A DNA stretch of 64,000 nucleotides from Macrophomina tecta (lineage: Eukaryota > Ascomycota > Dothideomycetes > Botryosphaeriales > Botryosphaeriaceae): positions 2,170,001 to 2,234,000 of the forward strand of contig JAKSGN010000002.1 of assembly GCA_024180945.1 (NCBI GenBank), given 5' to 3'. Positions 10,601 through 21,588 of this stretch are shown here, in pieces. Every line of letters begins with the position of its first letter. The first letter of the stretch is position 1. A program made the position numbers and the translations under genes. The notes under the pieces are model-generated. The model worked only from the letters and a program-made list of their open reading frames with translations. It had not been told where the DNA came from and made no database searches.

Positions 10601-12083
10601 CATACTCGAAACTCCAGGTTTGGGCACCGTGGTCATCATTCTGTGCGCGATGGAGTCGCCTCAGCCGTCTACGTTCCTCTCGTTCACGCTTTCTCTGCGC
10701 CTCTAGCAAGATCCTCTGGTCTTCTAGAGCAGCGGACTCGTTGTCGAAAATACCTCTCACCTCGCGCTCATACCGCCTGTGCTCAATCAAGACAATTTCC
10801 TTTGCACCCTCAGTTCTCCAGCGGACTTCGCCCATTTCGACGTGCTCTAAGACAATGTAGACTTTCTTCCGGGACGGATCGTCAATGACCTCCAGCAAGC
10901 CAACAATGTTGGGATGGCGTGCCTTTTTGAGGATGGCAATTTCCCGCCGAATCTTGTCTTCATGGCTTGTATTTTTGCCCAGTCGACGTCTCTTAGAGTA
11001 CCGCTCCACAATTTTGATAGCCACATATTGACCTGTCTCCAGACTGCGACCCAGCTTGACTTTTCCATGCACTCCACGACCAAGCTCGTCAATGATTTCG
11101 TACTGATTGATGATCTTCCGTCCAGAAATAGGGTCGACATCAACATCGGCTACGTGGGTTTCCTTCGGGACTTGGCGGTGAGTGAAGTGCAGATAAGGAC
11201 TTGAGTAGTAGCCGGTTTCTTCGGCAGAGGCTAGGACAGGTCGAATCGGCGGGTTGTTGAAATCGAATAATCCTGGGCTACCCGCAGGGGAGTTGCCAGC
11301 TGTTCGAGAACCACCTTCGTGTGCAGCGGTCTCGTGCGCAAAGTGTTGTGCGGGGTGCAGAGACGGAACATGGGAGGCGGAGAACGATGAGTACTGTGAG
11401 GGGTGAGAACTTCTGGTTCGCAAAAGATGAGGACCGGGTGGGGGATTCTGGTGAGCTTGGAGTGGTGGATTTGGAAACCTTGGGTATTCCATCTGACTTT
11501 GCAGCGCAGAGTATGCCTGATTAGGGTATTTCGGATACTGGCGGTGCGGGGTAGGCGGATTGGCTGATGATGGTAAGACGTCAGTGACGGAGGGCGCCCT
11601 GATGGTGGCATTGCTCATCGTGGAAGCTGTGGAAAGCTGGTCTCGCCGCAGACTCGGCCGTTCTAGAGTTGCTGTGGAAGCTCGGTGCGGATCCTGAGCC
11701 CCACCTGACTCACGATCGGCCACAGCAGTAGGGGATATTGTTGATTCATTGCCCGGGGAGGGGGTCGGCTCCACGGAGGTCGGATTCGACGTCGAGAGGT
11801 ATGTAGTGTGGTATCTCACCGGTCTTGGCGAGTGGTATGGGAGGTCTGAGGAGTAATGAGTCAACGGCAAGGCCTGCTCTGGAGGGCCGGGAGGGGCCTC
11901 TGCCGAGGGAAGAGATTTCTCCAATTCCTGGGCAACTAGTTGAGTGTCTGCTGCAGGAGCATCTGCGGGTTCATAGACGTCGGAGACAGGGCTCGCGGAT
12001 GAGGGAGCAGGGTACTCGACGGCGACGTGAGCGTTATCGGGGCTGGCGACAGTAGCGTCAGGCGCTGCTTTGGACATCGCCAT
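7689..12083 (-). CDS. Ser/Thr protein kinase, CAMKK/ELM (Ssp1/Sak1-like) type
   Basis: Intronless, 1464 aa. A disordered Ser/Pro-rich N-terminus (about 1-320) precedes the kinase domain: Gly loop GRGVHGKV (335-342), catalytic Lys K357 (VAIK), HRD Asp D659 in HRDIKPANLL, DFG Asp D677 and a GTPAFYAPE activation-loop end (722-730). The region between the hinge (VLEHVEMG) and helix E carries an insert of about 210 residues (418-630) with a charged stretch rich in Arg and Glu; a shorter acidic insert follows DFG. The 600-residue tail is disordered, with an acidic run of E/D/S. HRDIKPANLL plus GTPAFYAPE fits the Ca2+/calmodulin kinase kinase group (yeast Elm1/Sak1/Tos3, fission yeast Ssp1), whose members phosphorylate Snf1/AMPK and act in polarity and stress; the exact orthology is inferred. 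Confidence 0.9.
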   Translation of the reverse strand: MAMSKAAPDATVASPDNAHVAVEYPAPSSASPVSDVYEPADAPAADTQLVAQELEKSLPSAEAPPGPPEQALPLTHYSSDLPYHSPRPVRYHTTYLSTSNPTSVEPTPSPGNESTISPTAVADRESGGAQDPHRASTATLERPSLRRDQLSTASTMSNATIRAPSVTDVLPSSANPPTPHRQYPKYPNQAYSALQSQMEYPRFPNPPLQAHQNPPPGPHLLRTRSSHPSQYSSFSASHVPSLHPAQHFAHETAAHEGGSRTAGNSPAGSPGLFDFNNPPIRPVLASAEETGYYSSPYLHFTHRQVPKETHVADVDVDPISGRKIINQYEIIDELGRGVHGKVKLGRSLETGQYVAIKIVERYSKRRRLGKNTSHEDKIRREIAILKKARHPNIVGLLEVIDDPSRKKVYIVLEHVEMGEVRWRTEGAKEIVLIEHRRYEREVRGIFDNESAALEDQRILLEAQRKREREERRRLRRLHRAQNDDHGAQTWSFEYGGDTEDEDTNSDHLSRTSTATNEDPYGTGLKHRSRPATPTEFDADQTPHAPLNETAAAELAASKQSSTSLPALGKEPYQEEPRSASVTGLEGTMWGPYEELPPRGRNPSICGSSSSNKPELPEDLPVPEHFRYVPLMTLPDARKAFRDTVSGLEYLHYQGVIHRDIKPANLLQARDGHIKISDFGVSYLGRRTATGSASAYGNGPGDDQSESDAQDVDEAIELAKTVGTPAFYAPELCQTDSDQDALPVTGQIDVWALGVTLYCLVFGRVPFHDLNTFVVMRMIAEEEVYIPRFRLRAVDDRTTSRPNSHNRLWGGMARDRRAHHELIYEEVDDELHDLLRRLLIKDPRRRIKLPEVRHHPWVLRDLEHPLLWLEQSDPSRVPDYKKIEVSREDVDDAVVQLNLLERVKSGMRKLGGALGIGTKPTLSTTSSGKRGKTRNVEGISAASSSSTISQDARRPSLRVDDISAALRASREGDHPLSHSVTASPELRERPQFFIGPNSRPGTPDLLNVDDVDESSRGKGRDRHHRLSFASRAESTMSTAGSIRTIRQSDFDFVSKRRGASPTMPQGVPSTPLTLDTPGASNLSGIFGGGRRILRNMRSKERGSDSRKTHSRNPSIDRLVAGDDNAHGEPSIALSEAVAAGHVDPPAQLKESSTASSSVASPGSPVARSLTESDMHRSRDGTPSRQSSISSASSHRPTKRGEDDLLYSSPVFHDYLNDLNFQRARDENRRRHMLEERQANSRPASSSGNRPSSALSHAPCPPSPDDEAYFELRKKPDDASLRQNDITPKSFPHPLTSSSSEDQFHSGMSQSTSNPSIPSVVSADSSVMQDDLIPPSQKDQTVELKTESTNPVFKVTEDHEHDHDYEGYDGDHAVESDDDEEEEDSDDSSDDDFVEMNLRRKPPPKRPSRSESISYAELSRGKVLAGLGASIRKSSRSGSNGTVKKVRSHSDSEGDTLRHDAEELSS

Positions 12084-13874
12084 GATGCGTGCCTCACGGG
12101 GTATGGAAGACCGCTCGCTGGGTGATCGCGCGGGTGCCTAGGCGTCAGAAGGCTTCATCTGAGCCGTCGCGGCGGCGAATTCAGTCGCAGGCGGGGGGAG
12201 TCGCTGGAGGCGGGCGTATCATTGTGCACCTCACCGACCAGAAGAGCACCGCCTGCACGCAGCGGCAGGTGGGGGGAAGATGCGATGGAGTTATGAATGT
12301 TGAGGCGCGGTTGCGGGAGCGGAGGGTGTGGTGAGGCAGTGGCTGAGGAGGGTGTGGCCGGCGAAGCTAGTGGAGGGGACGAGGTGGTGTGGTGTCTCTA
12401 GCGGGCGGGCAAATGTCGTGCCCAGGAGCCAAAAGAGCCGGCCGTTAATTTTTTGCCTCGAGGGTCGAGCAGGGCCCAATGCACCGGGGGCATGCAGCGA
12501 CGTCAACGCGGGCCGTCGAAGAGGGTGGAAGAGCAGCAGCAGCGTGATTTACCGAGCGAGCGCTGCGGATCGGTGTGCTTCGGCAAGCTCCAGTGGAGAA
12601 GCAGGTCCACTGGGCGCTGGCGCAGCTGCAGCGGGCTGCTGAGGTCGCGCTGCGCCGTCTTGGGCGCCAATCACGCCGCCTTGTGGGAGCCGCCGCGTTC
12701 GGAGCCTGTTGGGAATCTCAGCGGGCCATGATTTTCTTTTCTTTTTTTTTTTTTTTTGCACGGCGGTGATCCACGGGCCGCCGGGCTGGGAGGCGGCCTC
12801 TCTCTGATCTCTCGCCTTCATCCTTGCCCGCAGCACGCAAATACAGCAGCCGCATCCTAGCCGCAACGGGCGCTGGGCGGCCTGCAGGCGCCAACACGCC
12901 CGTCATTCGCTACCACCACTGCCTAGTCGCTCTCAACAGCTCGTCCGCCCGCGCTGTCGGGCACGGCGGAGGGACGCCTGAGAGAGAAATGCCTCTCGCA
13001 CTGCAGAAGGGAGAGGAAAAAGCACAGCCAGCACGGCCGCGGGCTGCAGGCTCGCCAAGCAGCGACGCTGGCCCGCGGGCCTGGCCACCGCCGACTGTCT
13101 GCGCCTACGCCGCCGGCGTCCACACCGTCCCCTCTGAACCTGAGCTCGCAGACACTTACGTGGAGGCACCCCCCTGGAGCTGCTATTTTCCGCGGAAGCG
13201 CCGCCAGCGCGCTGCCACACTGTCCTCTGCTGGCCGCTGCCGCCATGATCCCGGCCGCTCTGCGCCCTTTGCAGGATCGGAGCTGTCTTCCCCAGATTTT
13301 CTCGTTGCTTTTCGCTCCCGCTCAGCAGCGCCCAGCATCACACGAGACGCGGCGTGATGGCGGGTGGATACAGACGGATCGCCGTGCGCCATTGGCTGCC
13401 GCCACGCTTGGCCATGTCAAGGGAGCAGATGGTGTGGAGGGCCCACCAGGATCGTCGTGCCCAAACTCGTCTCCGCGCACGCTGTGGAGGCAGTCAGGAT
13501 TCACTCGATGGCGGGGTTGGAAGGGACAAAGGACGGACGCGCATGGGCTAGGCGTGCGAGCTATCACTTTCCGGCGCGGCCCCAGTCCGACCCCGGCGAA
13601 ACTGCGCGCAGCGCCGCTGCTAGGCTCAACAGGGCAATACACGATAGCACCCTGGCAGGCGGACGAGCGATGAACGCGCTGGGATCGCGATTGCGAAGGC
13701 AGCTTTGTGCAGGCGTTCTCTTGCCGCCCCTTGAGCGACACCAGGTACGGGTCTGTGTGCTCCCGCAGCGGCCGTGCCACCCTGGCTAGCCGCGGTCAGC
13801 GCTCCTACTCTCCAACAACTCTTCGCCGTCTCCCTACTGGCACCAGCTCCAGCAGCCCACGCACCTATCGCCCC
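12084..13874. other. Divergent promoter region between kinase and GPI10
   Basis: About 1.8 kb separating two divergently transcribed genes. It holds a T-rich run near 12735-12757 and GC-rich sequence. Open frames on both strands are long only because of GC content; none shows a domain. Both genes' regulatory regions should lie here. Confidence 0.6.
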
Positions 13875-16089
13875 ATGCATCGCCGCGCCGACGCCCAGCA
13901 CGGCTCGGCCACAGCGGCGGACGAACGACACAGCGCGGCCGCTCCCGGAAATGCCTCCTCCCTGCATGTTTTCCTGCTGCTGCTGGCCCTGCGTATTCTG
14001 AACGCGCTGACAACACGCACGTTTTTCCAGCCCGATGAGTTCTTCCAGTCGCTGGAGCCAGCCTGGCAGATGGCTTTTGGCGAGCAGGGCGCCGCCTGGA
14101 TCACATGGGTCTGCCACCACCCGTGTCCCTCCGCCGTTGCCGGCGCTGATCAAAGTGTCTCGTAGGAGTGGAAGAATCAGTTGCGGTCCTCGCTGCATCC
14201 AGCACTCTTCGCCGGTCTGTTTGCCGGGGTGTCTGCCATCTCGGGTATTTGCAGTGTGCCTCTGGCGCTAAGGGCTGAGTTGCTCATTGCTGCACCTAAA
14301 ATCACGCAAGCCGCCCTCGCCGCGTCGACGGATTACTTCACCTGGCGCCTGGCCCAGCGAGCCTTCGGTGCCCGGAGCAGCGCCGCATGGGCAAGCGTAC
14401 GGTGACACAGCCCGCAGGCGATCAATCACTTCGGCTGATCCTTCTCCCAGCTTGCATTGACGATATGCAGTCCCTGGCAGTGGTTCTGCTCCACGCGCAC
14501 ACTGTCAAATTCCCTCGAGACGACGCTGACGGCTATTGCGTTGGTCTGGTGGCCATGGGAGTGGATATTGATGTCCACCCCAAGCTCCGGGGCTGCCCGG
14601 GGTAGGCTGCAGAAAGATGTCGCACAGCGCCCCCTCTCCGTTCGTTTAAGAGAGCCCTCTCAGTAAGCTGCTGCCCATATTACCCTTTTCGGCCAAACAT
14701 AGACAGGCATCTGACGTCCCATCGGGACCGCAGCTCGAGGCTTTCGCTGCTTGCTGCGGCATTGGCTTGTGTTTTGCGGCCTACAAACGGCCTCATTTGG
14801 ATATGCATATCCGCACCCACGTTGTGGCAAGCTTCGACGCGTGAGCGCCTTGCATTAGTCAAATGGGCCGTGCTCTGCGGGTGAGTGTGCCACCAGACCC
14901 TCCCAGCTCGTCGAGCTGCCGCCGATGCGACCTTGACACTGTACTTTCGGCACGGAAGTATCGCTGACGCACAAGGGTTTATCTCGCCAGCTGTGGCGTC
15001 CTTACGCTATCCATTCTCGCCGATCGACTGTACTATGGACTGTGGACCTTCCCACCCTTTCGCTTCATTCACTTCAATATTGCCAAGTCGCTGGCCGTTT
15101 TCTATGGCATGAACAGGGCTGACTACTACCTCACGGAAGGTTTGCCACTTCTCCTGACGACGGCCTTGCCTTTTGCTGCATGTGGCATCTGGCAAGCCGT
15201 CAAGAGAGATGTCCGCTCCAATCCTATACTACTGTGGTTTGCACTCACGTGTATGGTCATGACGGGAGCTTTGAGTCTCATCGCGCACAAAGAGGTCCGC
15301 TTTGTTTACCCTCTCCTTCCGATGCTCCACGTCCTTGCTGCACAACCCGTCGCATCCTTCTTCCACCCCCTGAGTTCCCGTAAGAAGGCTGCGCTTGTCT
15401 TCCTTCTTGCCATCAACCTTTCCATAGCTGGCTACGCCTCTCAAGTGCACCAGCGTGGCGTTATCGATGTTATACACGCCCTTCGACGTCAGCATGAAAG
15501 CCAAGTGCTGCAGCTCGCGGTCGCCGAGTCACAGGATTCAAATGTGATGACCGTTGGCTTCCTCATGCCTTGCCACAGCACACCTTGGCGCTCACATTTA
15601 GTTCATCCCGAGATCAAGGCTTGGGCTCTGACATGCGAGCCCCCGATTGACGTGCCGTTGGAACGACGTGTCAGCTATTTGGATGAGGCAGACGAATTCT
15701 ACGTCGATCCCGGCCCAGTCGCGTGGCTGGATCAGCATATGGAAAGCGTCGGCACTATCCGAGGCAAGGGACATGTCAGCACAGTCAAGGCTGAGAATAA
15801 TACGAAAGGCGCAGAACCCCGGCGACCCTGGCCTGCGTATCTCGTTTTCTTCGAGCAATTGGAAGGCACGCTCAACGAATTTCTGCAGGGGACAAAGTAC
15901 AAGGAGTGTTGGCGTGGCTTCAACAGCCATTTCCACGACGATTGGCGTCGGAAAGGCGACGTAGTCGTTTGGTGCTTGGAGGATGATGGCGCTAGCGGCG
16001 CTCACAGTCGTGTTGAGCAGACTGGTTCGTCTGGCCACACACGAATAAGCTCCGGGCAATGGGCGATGGAGAGGCTGCGGGCTATGTAG
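13875..16089 (+). CDS. gpi10: GPI mannosyltransferase 3 (GPI10/PIG-B, GT22 family)
   Basis: ER-membrane enzyme that adds the third mannose to the GPI anchor precursor from dolichol-phosphate-mannose. Exons 13875-14108, 14166-14396, 14451-14601, 14703-14880 and 14976-16089 splice in frame to 635 aa. Family hallmarks appear in order: [18 protein letters not shown] followed by [36 protein letters not shown], and the GT22 motif [12 protein letters not shown]. Many hydrophobic segments match a polytopic ER protein. The C-terminus has the PCHSTPW motif and the soluble tail usual in PIG-B. An in-frame Met at 13707 would extend the N-terminus by 56 residues, but that extra part looks like non-coding Ser/Arg-rich sequence. 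The first intron uses a weak GTCTGC donor. Confidence 0.93.
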
Positions 16090-17429
16090 CACTTCTGCCT
16101 ATTTCGTAGAGAGCTGCTGTAGTACCAAAATAAGGCTAAGAGTAGGACTCGTTTCCATGTGCATTCATGCATGATAGAGTCGCTTGAGCCAGTTGCGTAA
16201 ACTGCACTCCTGGCAGTACAAGAGGCTTTCCAGACGCGAGTTTTGCTGCCGGTTTCACGGGGTTTCGGGCCTACCTCCTTTCCCCTAGCCAGCTCACCAC
16301 TTTCCCTCAAGATCTCCGATGAGCTTTCCTTTTCTTGAGAGATGTGTTTCGGCTCAACGGCTTACTGCGACCGCCTTCGCCACCATTAGCGGCTTCATAA
16401 TCAGAATCCGGTATCTCCGGAATGATGTATTGAACTCCGTTTCTCGTTCTCTCTCTCTCTCTCTCGTCGACCCTAACAGTGCCTAATTTCCACAATAGGT
16501 ATTTTCGGCCCACTCCCAGGATCCGCCCGAGCCGTTCGCCCAAGAAATTTAATTTCCGTCATCGTCGTCATCGAACATGCTACATACTTCACGGTCGGGT
16601 GTTCAAAGTGACTGTAAGCGAAGCGACGCCTCGGATAAACACGGGTTTTAGTTCGTACATGGGATCAACTCCGTAGCGCATTGGTGCGAAGCGTTCATCG
16701 CACGAGCCATCATTATAAGCAGAGTGGAAAAAATGGCTAGTAATCCAGCCATGATGACGTTGCTTACTGATATGAAGGCTCTTGCGGCTGCGTCGGGATT
16801 CTCGTTTCCCTTCCTGCACCCGGTGGTCAGACTTGACCTCCACCGCTCTCGAGGCACTTTTACGCCTCAGTTTATTTGCTTTTAATTCCATTTCTTTCTT
16901 TTCTATCTTGGCATGATGTCTTGCCTTCCCGCTCCGGGTGGCGCAAAGAAAAGTATCTTAGACAGGATGGACCCTGGTTTCCTCCGTGTGCGGCAAGCCA
17001 CCGCAAGCCATTGAAGAACCGTGTTCGTCTTCGACTGCCACTGGCGTTAGCGCTGCTGACAACGCATGCGCTGTAAGCCACGAGCCACAAGAAAGTGTGC
17101 CGTCTCAGCAGAAAAAAGCAAAAGGCACATCAACCGACCATCGCGCCAACGAGACGTCATGTTGAATGTCATGCTCAATAATCTCTTCATTCCTCCTCGG
17201 AGAGAACGGAAGGGTTGGAAAAGTAATACCGGCACGGGACGAGAAGCACACTTTTTGACTCTAACAGCGACATCTTCACGTTCAGGGCATTCTTCCGTCT
17301 GTTGAGATGATCAAGACCCATAATTCATCCCGCCCCTCGTGAAAGTCGTTACGTCAAGTTTGTTTGGGGATAGGAGTTGTAAAGGAAAAAGAAAAGGCGG
17401 AACGAAGTACACGAAAACACGCGTCACGA
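16090..17429. other. Intergenic (convergent) between GPI10 and DUF3984 gene
   Basis: About 1.3 kb between two convergent genes, with a short CT run near 16449-16466. I see no gene; probably two 3' UTRs plus spacer. Confidence 0.6.
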
Positions 17430-18644
17430 CTAAAGCAAGACCTTTGACGCCACGCTCAACAACCACGCGGCGTCTTGCCAGCCACCCTCACCTTCACCTT
17501 GGCTAGGTTGCGGCAACTCCTTCTTCTCCTTTGCCGCGCTGCTGGCAGCTTGTATGCGTTCTCGTTCCTCGCGCCTACGCCGAAGCTCATCTTCTCGCCG
17601 CTTCTTGGCCTCATCACCCTGCTCCTCTTGCTCTAGGGCCGGGTCTTCATCGTCAGTCTCCTCAGCGTCTTCCTCGACGCTGAATAGGCTCCAACCGATC
17701 AAGCGATCCATCCATCCACCCAATCCGAACCCACGTTCTTGTGCAAGTCGAGCTACCTCCTCTTCGTCACCCAAACCCTCCTCATCAGACTCGACGAAAT
17801 CGGGTTCCAGAGGGATATCAGTCGGGCGCTGCTCAGGAAAATAGCCATCATCACCGTCCACAGCATATGTACCGCTAGGTGCTTTGGCAGTAAGTCCAGT
17901 CAGCCCTCTCAGCTCGACTCTGCTACCCCGACGACTATTGAATGCACTGCCCACACGACTACCGCCCCTGCTCTTCGGAGTGATGGGACTGTATTCGTCA
18001 TCGGCGAAAAAGGTGCTGTGGCTGCGCGAAGGCTGGCCTGAACCAGCAGCATTACCTTCGTCCGAGTCATCGCCGTCCTGTTGGCGGACGAGCGAGGTGC
18101 TGCTCTCGCGGCGTGACAGCCACGACTGGCCCTTGGACTCACGCGTCTCCGAGGCAATTGCGAGACCGGCCCGATAGAGCCAGTCGGACGAACCCTCGCG
18201 CGTGTGATGCTTGGGTGCCGTTATCTTGCGGCTGGTATTGCTGACGTTGATGGACCCTGGCGCCGTGTGCTTGCGGTGGTGATGGCGCGGATAGTAGGCA
18301 ATGTCGCCGTGCAGGGCGGCATCGCTCTTGGACTTGTTGATGCCGCTTCTGTCGGGACTGAGCGGGGTGTTGAAATAGCTGTCGGTTACATAGTGGACGT
18401 GGCTGCCATTGCGCTGACGCGAAGGGCTGCGGCTGAGGATGCCCGGAGTGGTCGGCGCTGTCTTGGGCTGAATGTAGGAGCTGTGGGGACTGCGGGGGCG
18501 GATGTCGGTGGATGCATCGTCGTCCTGGAACTGGGAGCTCAGAGGTGCGAGCGAGAGCTGCTGAATGTTGGGATGCGAGCGGCGCGACGAGCGGGTGGGC
18601 GTGCGGGCGCCAGAGTGGGCGTGTTCTGCATTTGATTGAGCCAT
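17430..18644 (-). CDS. DUF3984 family protein
   Basis: Single exon, 404 aa from the Met at 18644; a Met at 18737 would add a Cys-rich leader that looks non-coding. Ser/Arg-rich, mostly disordered protein with runs such as SRGGSRVGSAFNSRRGSR. The conserved block HTREGSSDWLYRAGLAIA followed by ETRESKGQSWL, and a C-terminal block with GFGLGGWMDRLIGWSLF, recall the Pezizomycotina DUF3984 family. A highly charged E/R coiled-coil-like segment lies near residues 340-385. No enzymatic motif is visible; function unknown. It stands head to head with the Siw14-like gene. Confidence 0.8.
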   Translation of the reverse strand: MAQSNAEHAHSGARTPTRSSRRSHPNIQQLSLAPLSSQFQDDDASTDIRPRSPHSSYIQPKTAPTTPGILSRSPSRQRNGSHVHYVTDSYFNTPLSPDRSGINKSKSDAALHGDIAYYPRHHHRKHTAPGSINVSNTSRKITAPKHHTREGSSDWLYRAGLAIASETRESKGQSWLSRRESSTSLVRQQDGDDSDEGNAAGSGQPSRSHSTFFADDEYSPITPKSRGGSRVGSAFNSRRGSRVELRGLTGLTAKAPSGTYAVDGDDGYFPEQRPTDIPLEPDFVESDEEGLGDEEEVARLAQERGFGLGGWMDRLIGWSLFSVEEDAEETDDEDPALEQEEQGDEAKKRREDELRRRREERERIQAASSAAKEKKELPQPSQGEGEGGWQDAAWLLSVASKVLL

Positions 18645-19652
18645 TGCGATGGGAGACGGACACTTGCAGGCGGGCGAACAGCAGCTGTTGTACTTGCGGG
18701 CTGCGGCACAGTGTTGGGGAGGTCGAACGAGGGTCACGATATGTGCTAGCGCAGCCGGTTCAAGGCAAGCGGATTGCGGAGATGGCCGGGGGACTCAGCG
18801 TCGATCGAGGGCGCTGGCCTGTTGCACGTGAAAGGAATCGTGAATCAGGAATCAGGGAAGACGAGGCGGCGCGCGGACGGCCTTTCTCGCGGTCACGGTC
18901 CACTCACTAGCCCACGCCCGGTTTCTTGCGCTGCAGGCCAGGCGGCCAGGGATGCCAACAAAATACTCGGCTGTGACGCTGCCGGTGACATCTAGATGAG
19001 GAAGCCCGCGATGCCTGTTCCTTAACCCAGGCCCGCCGCAGTCTGGCCACTCTGCGCCGCAGGGGCTCTGCGCACGAACGGCCTACGGGTGCTGCGGATC
19101 GGCCAAGGCGGCGCCAGCGCCAGCGACCCGGCTCTTTGACCAGCGCCGCCTGTCGGGTGGTACGCTTGCCCGACTCCAGCTCTCACCACCTTTTTTAACG
19201 ACCGCCGCTCGCCGCGCATCGCCCGCCGACCCACGCAATACTTCCCCGCCGCCAGCGCAGCCCTGTTTGCTCTTCTTCCCGCGGCGTCCTCGCTCCCAAG
19301 ATCTCCGACCCACCGTTTGCTCTAGCCAACGCATACAACATGGCTTCCCTCACCGCGCCCCAGCTGAGCCCCAATGCCACGCCGAGGTGACCGCAAGCCT
19401 GCTCCGACACGCACACCAAACGCCCTCTGCCCCTCTGCTTGCCATCGCACGCCTCCAGATCTCAAATATCCTACGAGCACGTCCCAGGGCGCACTCGAAT
19501 CCAGAAAACGATCCACGCTCGCCCAGTTTCAACATCGAAACGCCGAGACTTGAGAGTGCCAACTCACGCGACACTCGCGGCAGCCGTTGCCTGCTCCTGC
19601 CCGTACCCTCACCCACTTGCCCATTTTGACGCGTCCCTATTTCGAATCCCAC
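18645..19652. other. Divergent promoter between DUF3984 and Siw14-like genes
   Basis: About 1.0 kb. A 16-codon reading frame at 19340-19390 (MASLTAPQLSPNATPR) stops at a GTGACC that could also act as a splice donor, so it may be a uORF or an alternative first exon of the Siw14-like gene. Nothing else is recognisable. Confidence 0.5.
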
Positions 19653-20662
19653 ATGTACAACTTGGTAGACGACTCCCACAGGCCGCACCGCGTCGACACC
19701 CTTACCGAGGGCACCGATATGGCGGCGGCACCCGTGCTCAGGGGATGCGCCCCGTCCGGTAGGAGAGACTCGCGATTGCACGGAGCGCAGGACGCGAAGG
19801 AAAAGAACGTTGGAGTGATCGACAGCGAGGAGACGGTCCATGCGGAAGCAGGTAAATGCTCCGTGCTTCATTGTGGCGCCCACGCGCTCTGACTCCCGTG
19901 CTCTTAGTCACAGCCCTCAGCTCGTCTGCTACGACTGCCAGTTCCACAGCTCTGTCTTCAAGGCGGTCGAGCTTTGAGGACAGAGCTCCCGCACGACTGA
20001 CGCGCTTCACGCCCCCAGAGAACTTTGGGACGGTCATCGATGGCAAGATCTTCCGAAGTAGCTATCCGAAGGAGGAGAATTACGGTTATCTGCAGAGCTT
20101 GAAGTTGAAGAGCATACTGTAATAATCCAGGCTCGAGGTCGTGTGCCCTGGGCATGCTAACACGTTTTCAGCACCCTTGTCAAAGAGGACTGCCCCGAAT
20201 CGTATGTCAGATTCATAGCTGACAACGGTATCCGGCATTACCGCGTTCATATCCCGGCGAATAAGGGGCAGATTTGTATCACACCGGAAGCCATGGCACA
20301 GGCTCTCATGGTTGTGCTGGATCGGAGTAATTATCCTCTGCTAATTCACTGCAATAAAGGAAAGGTGAGTGTTGATTGTTCATTCATGAAAATCGCGTGG
20401 ATATGGACTCACATGCTCATAGCATCGGACCGGCTGCGTCGTTGCATGTATGGAGAAGGTCCTCGGCAAGGACGCTCGACAGATCAAAGAAGAGTACCAC
20501 ACCTACGCGGCAGAAAAGGCTCGCGCTCTCGACGAACAATTCATGGACAGCTTTGACGAGCGGGCGCTGCTTTGGATGGCCAGGTTCCAAGGTTGGGTGC
20601 CAGACGATGAGCCACGCTCGCCACTACCCTCGAGAACGCAGTCACCTCGCCAACCTGCATGA
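19653..20662 (+). CDS. Siw14/Oca-type atypical dual-specificity phosphatase (PFA-DSP)
   Basis: Exons 19653-19851, 19908-20118, 20172-20364 and 20423-20662 give 280 aa. Signature features: PPENFGTVIDGKIFRSSYP at the domain start, LKSILTLVKEDCPE, and the catalytic P-loop HCNKGKHRTG with nucleophile C197 and R203 (C-x5-R). The intron 20365-20422 falls exactly between the Lys and His of this loop. Family members dephosphorylate inositol pyrophosphates (yeast Siw14) and act in stress and nutrient signalling; the exact substrate here is inferred. The N-terminal 90 residues are low-complexity and probably regulatory. The start is chosen as the first Met in frame with the first exon; an upstream alternative exon cannot be excluded. 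Confidence 0.88.
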
Positions 20663-21588
20663 CGAATCACACATAAACACACCCCTATATACCCACATGC
20701 CATGGGCCTAATCCTCTCAGCCGGTACAATTTACCCGGCTTCGGTGGCTCCTTGTAACCTTGTTCAGCAGCATCGAGGATCGTTTGGCGTTCACTCCAAT
20801 AGTGCGGGAAGGGCGGCTCTAGAGTTTTCTCTTTTGACCTTCGCATCACCTCAGTCATCCACATTTCCACCCCAAGCACTTGGCTTTACAGCTCAACATC
20901 CCACACGAGGATGGCATCACAATTATACCTCGGGCGTCGTGCAGCAAGTGCGTCGTATATTTCCTTTGTGAAAATGGGATCGGCGTATGTTTCTTTATCC
21001 TGTAGCATCGCGCCTTTTGCACTTTGCACCCAGGTCATCGGCGGCTTACATTTTCTCCAATTGTATTATCATTGAACTTTGCATTTGCGGAAGAAACAGG
21101 GGACCAGAAAAGAAGCATTCACCGGGGAAACTTTGCATAAAATGGGTACCGAAACAGCGAGCATAAGCTGTTGGCTTTAGGCTTGGTTTTATTTCCGGTT
21201 TTATTTTCGGTTTTATTTTTTTTTTTTGGAGTTGGGTTACTTTTGTTTCTATGCCTTCCTTGGTGGTTATCATCGCTGTCGTGGCGCATGGCAGTGTGAT
21301 GGGCAGTATCCGCTCTTGCCGCAGCTTACGGTTGAGGCACTTGAAACTAAGTTGGTGGCTGGCAAGAGCCCGCTGGTCGCATCCATACTCAAGAAACGAA
21401 GGCTTTGAAGTTCATCTCCTCGCATGGAGAACTTTCTCATGCCCTTTTCTGCTATGCGTCATACAGCTGACCTGTGCTCGCAGCACATCAACTTGTGCAG
21501 AAGTGTACTGATGCATATGTGTCTCGTACAGTTATAGTCACTAATCCAGCAGTCTATCCACGAAACCACGACCTTTTCAAACTCACTT
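20663..21588. other. Intergenic (convergent) between Siw14-like and EamA genes
   Basis: About 0.9 kb of 3' flanks, T-rich near 21180-21230 with a short tandem repeat. No gene seen. Confidence 0.6.
21185..21220. repeat. Three-copy 12-bp tandem repeat (GGTTTTATTTYC)
   Basis: Three near-identical consecutive 12-mers (GGTTTTATTTCC, GGTTTTATTTTC, GGTTTTATTTTT) running into a poly-T. It sits in the spacer between two convergent 3' ends. Confidence 0.85.
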
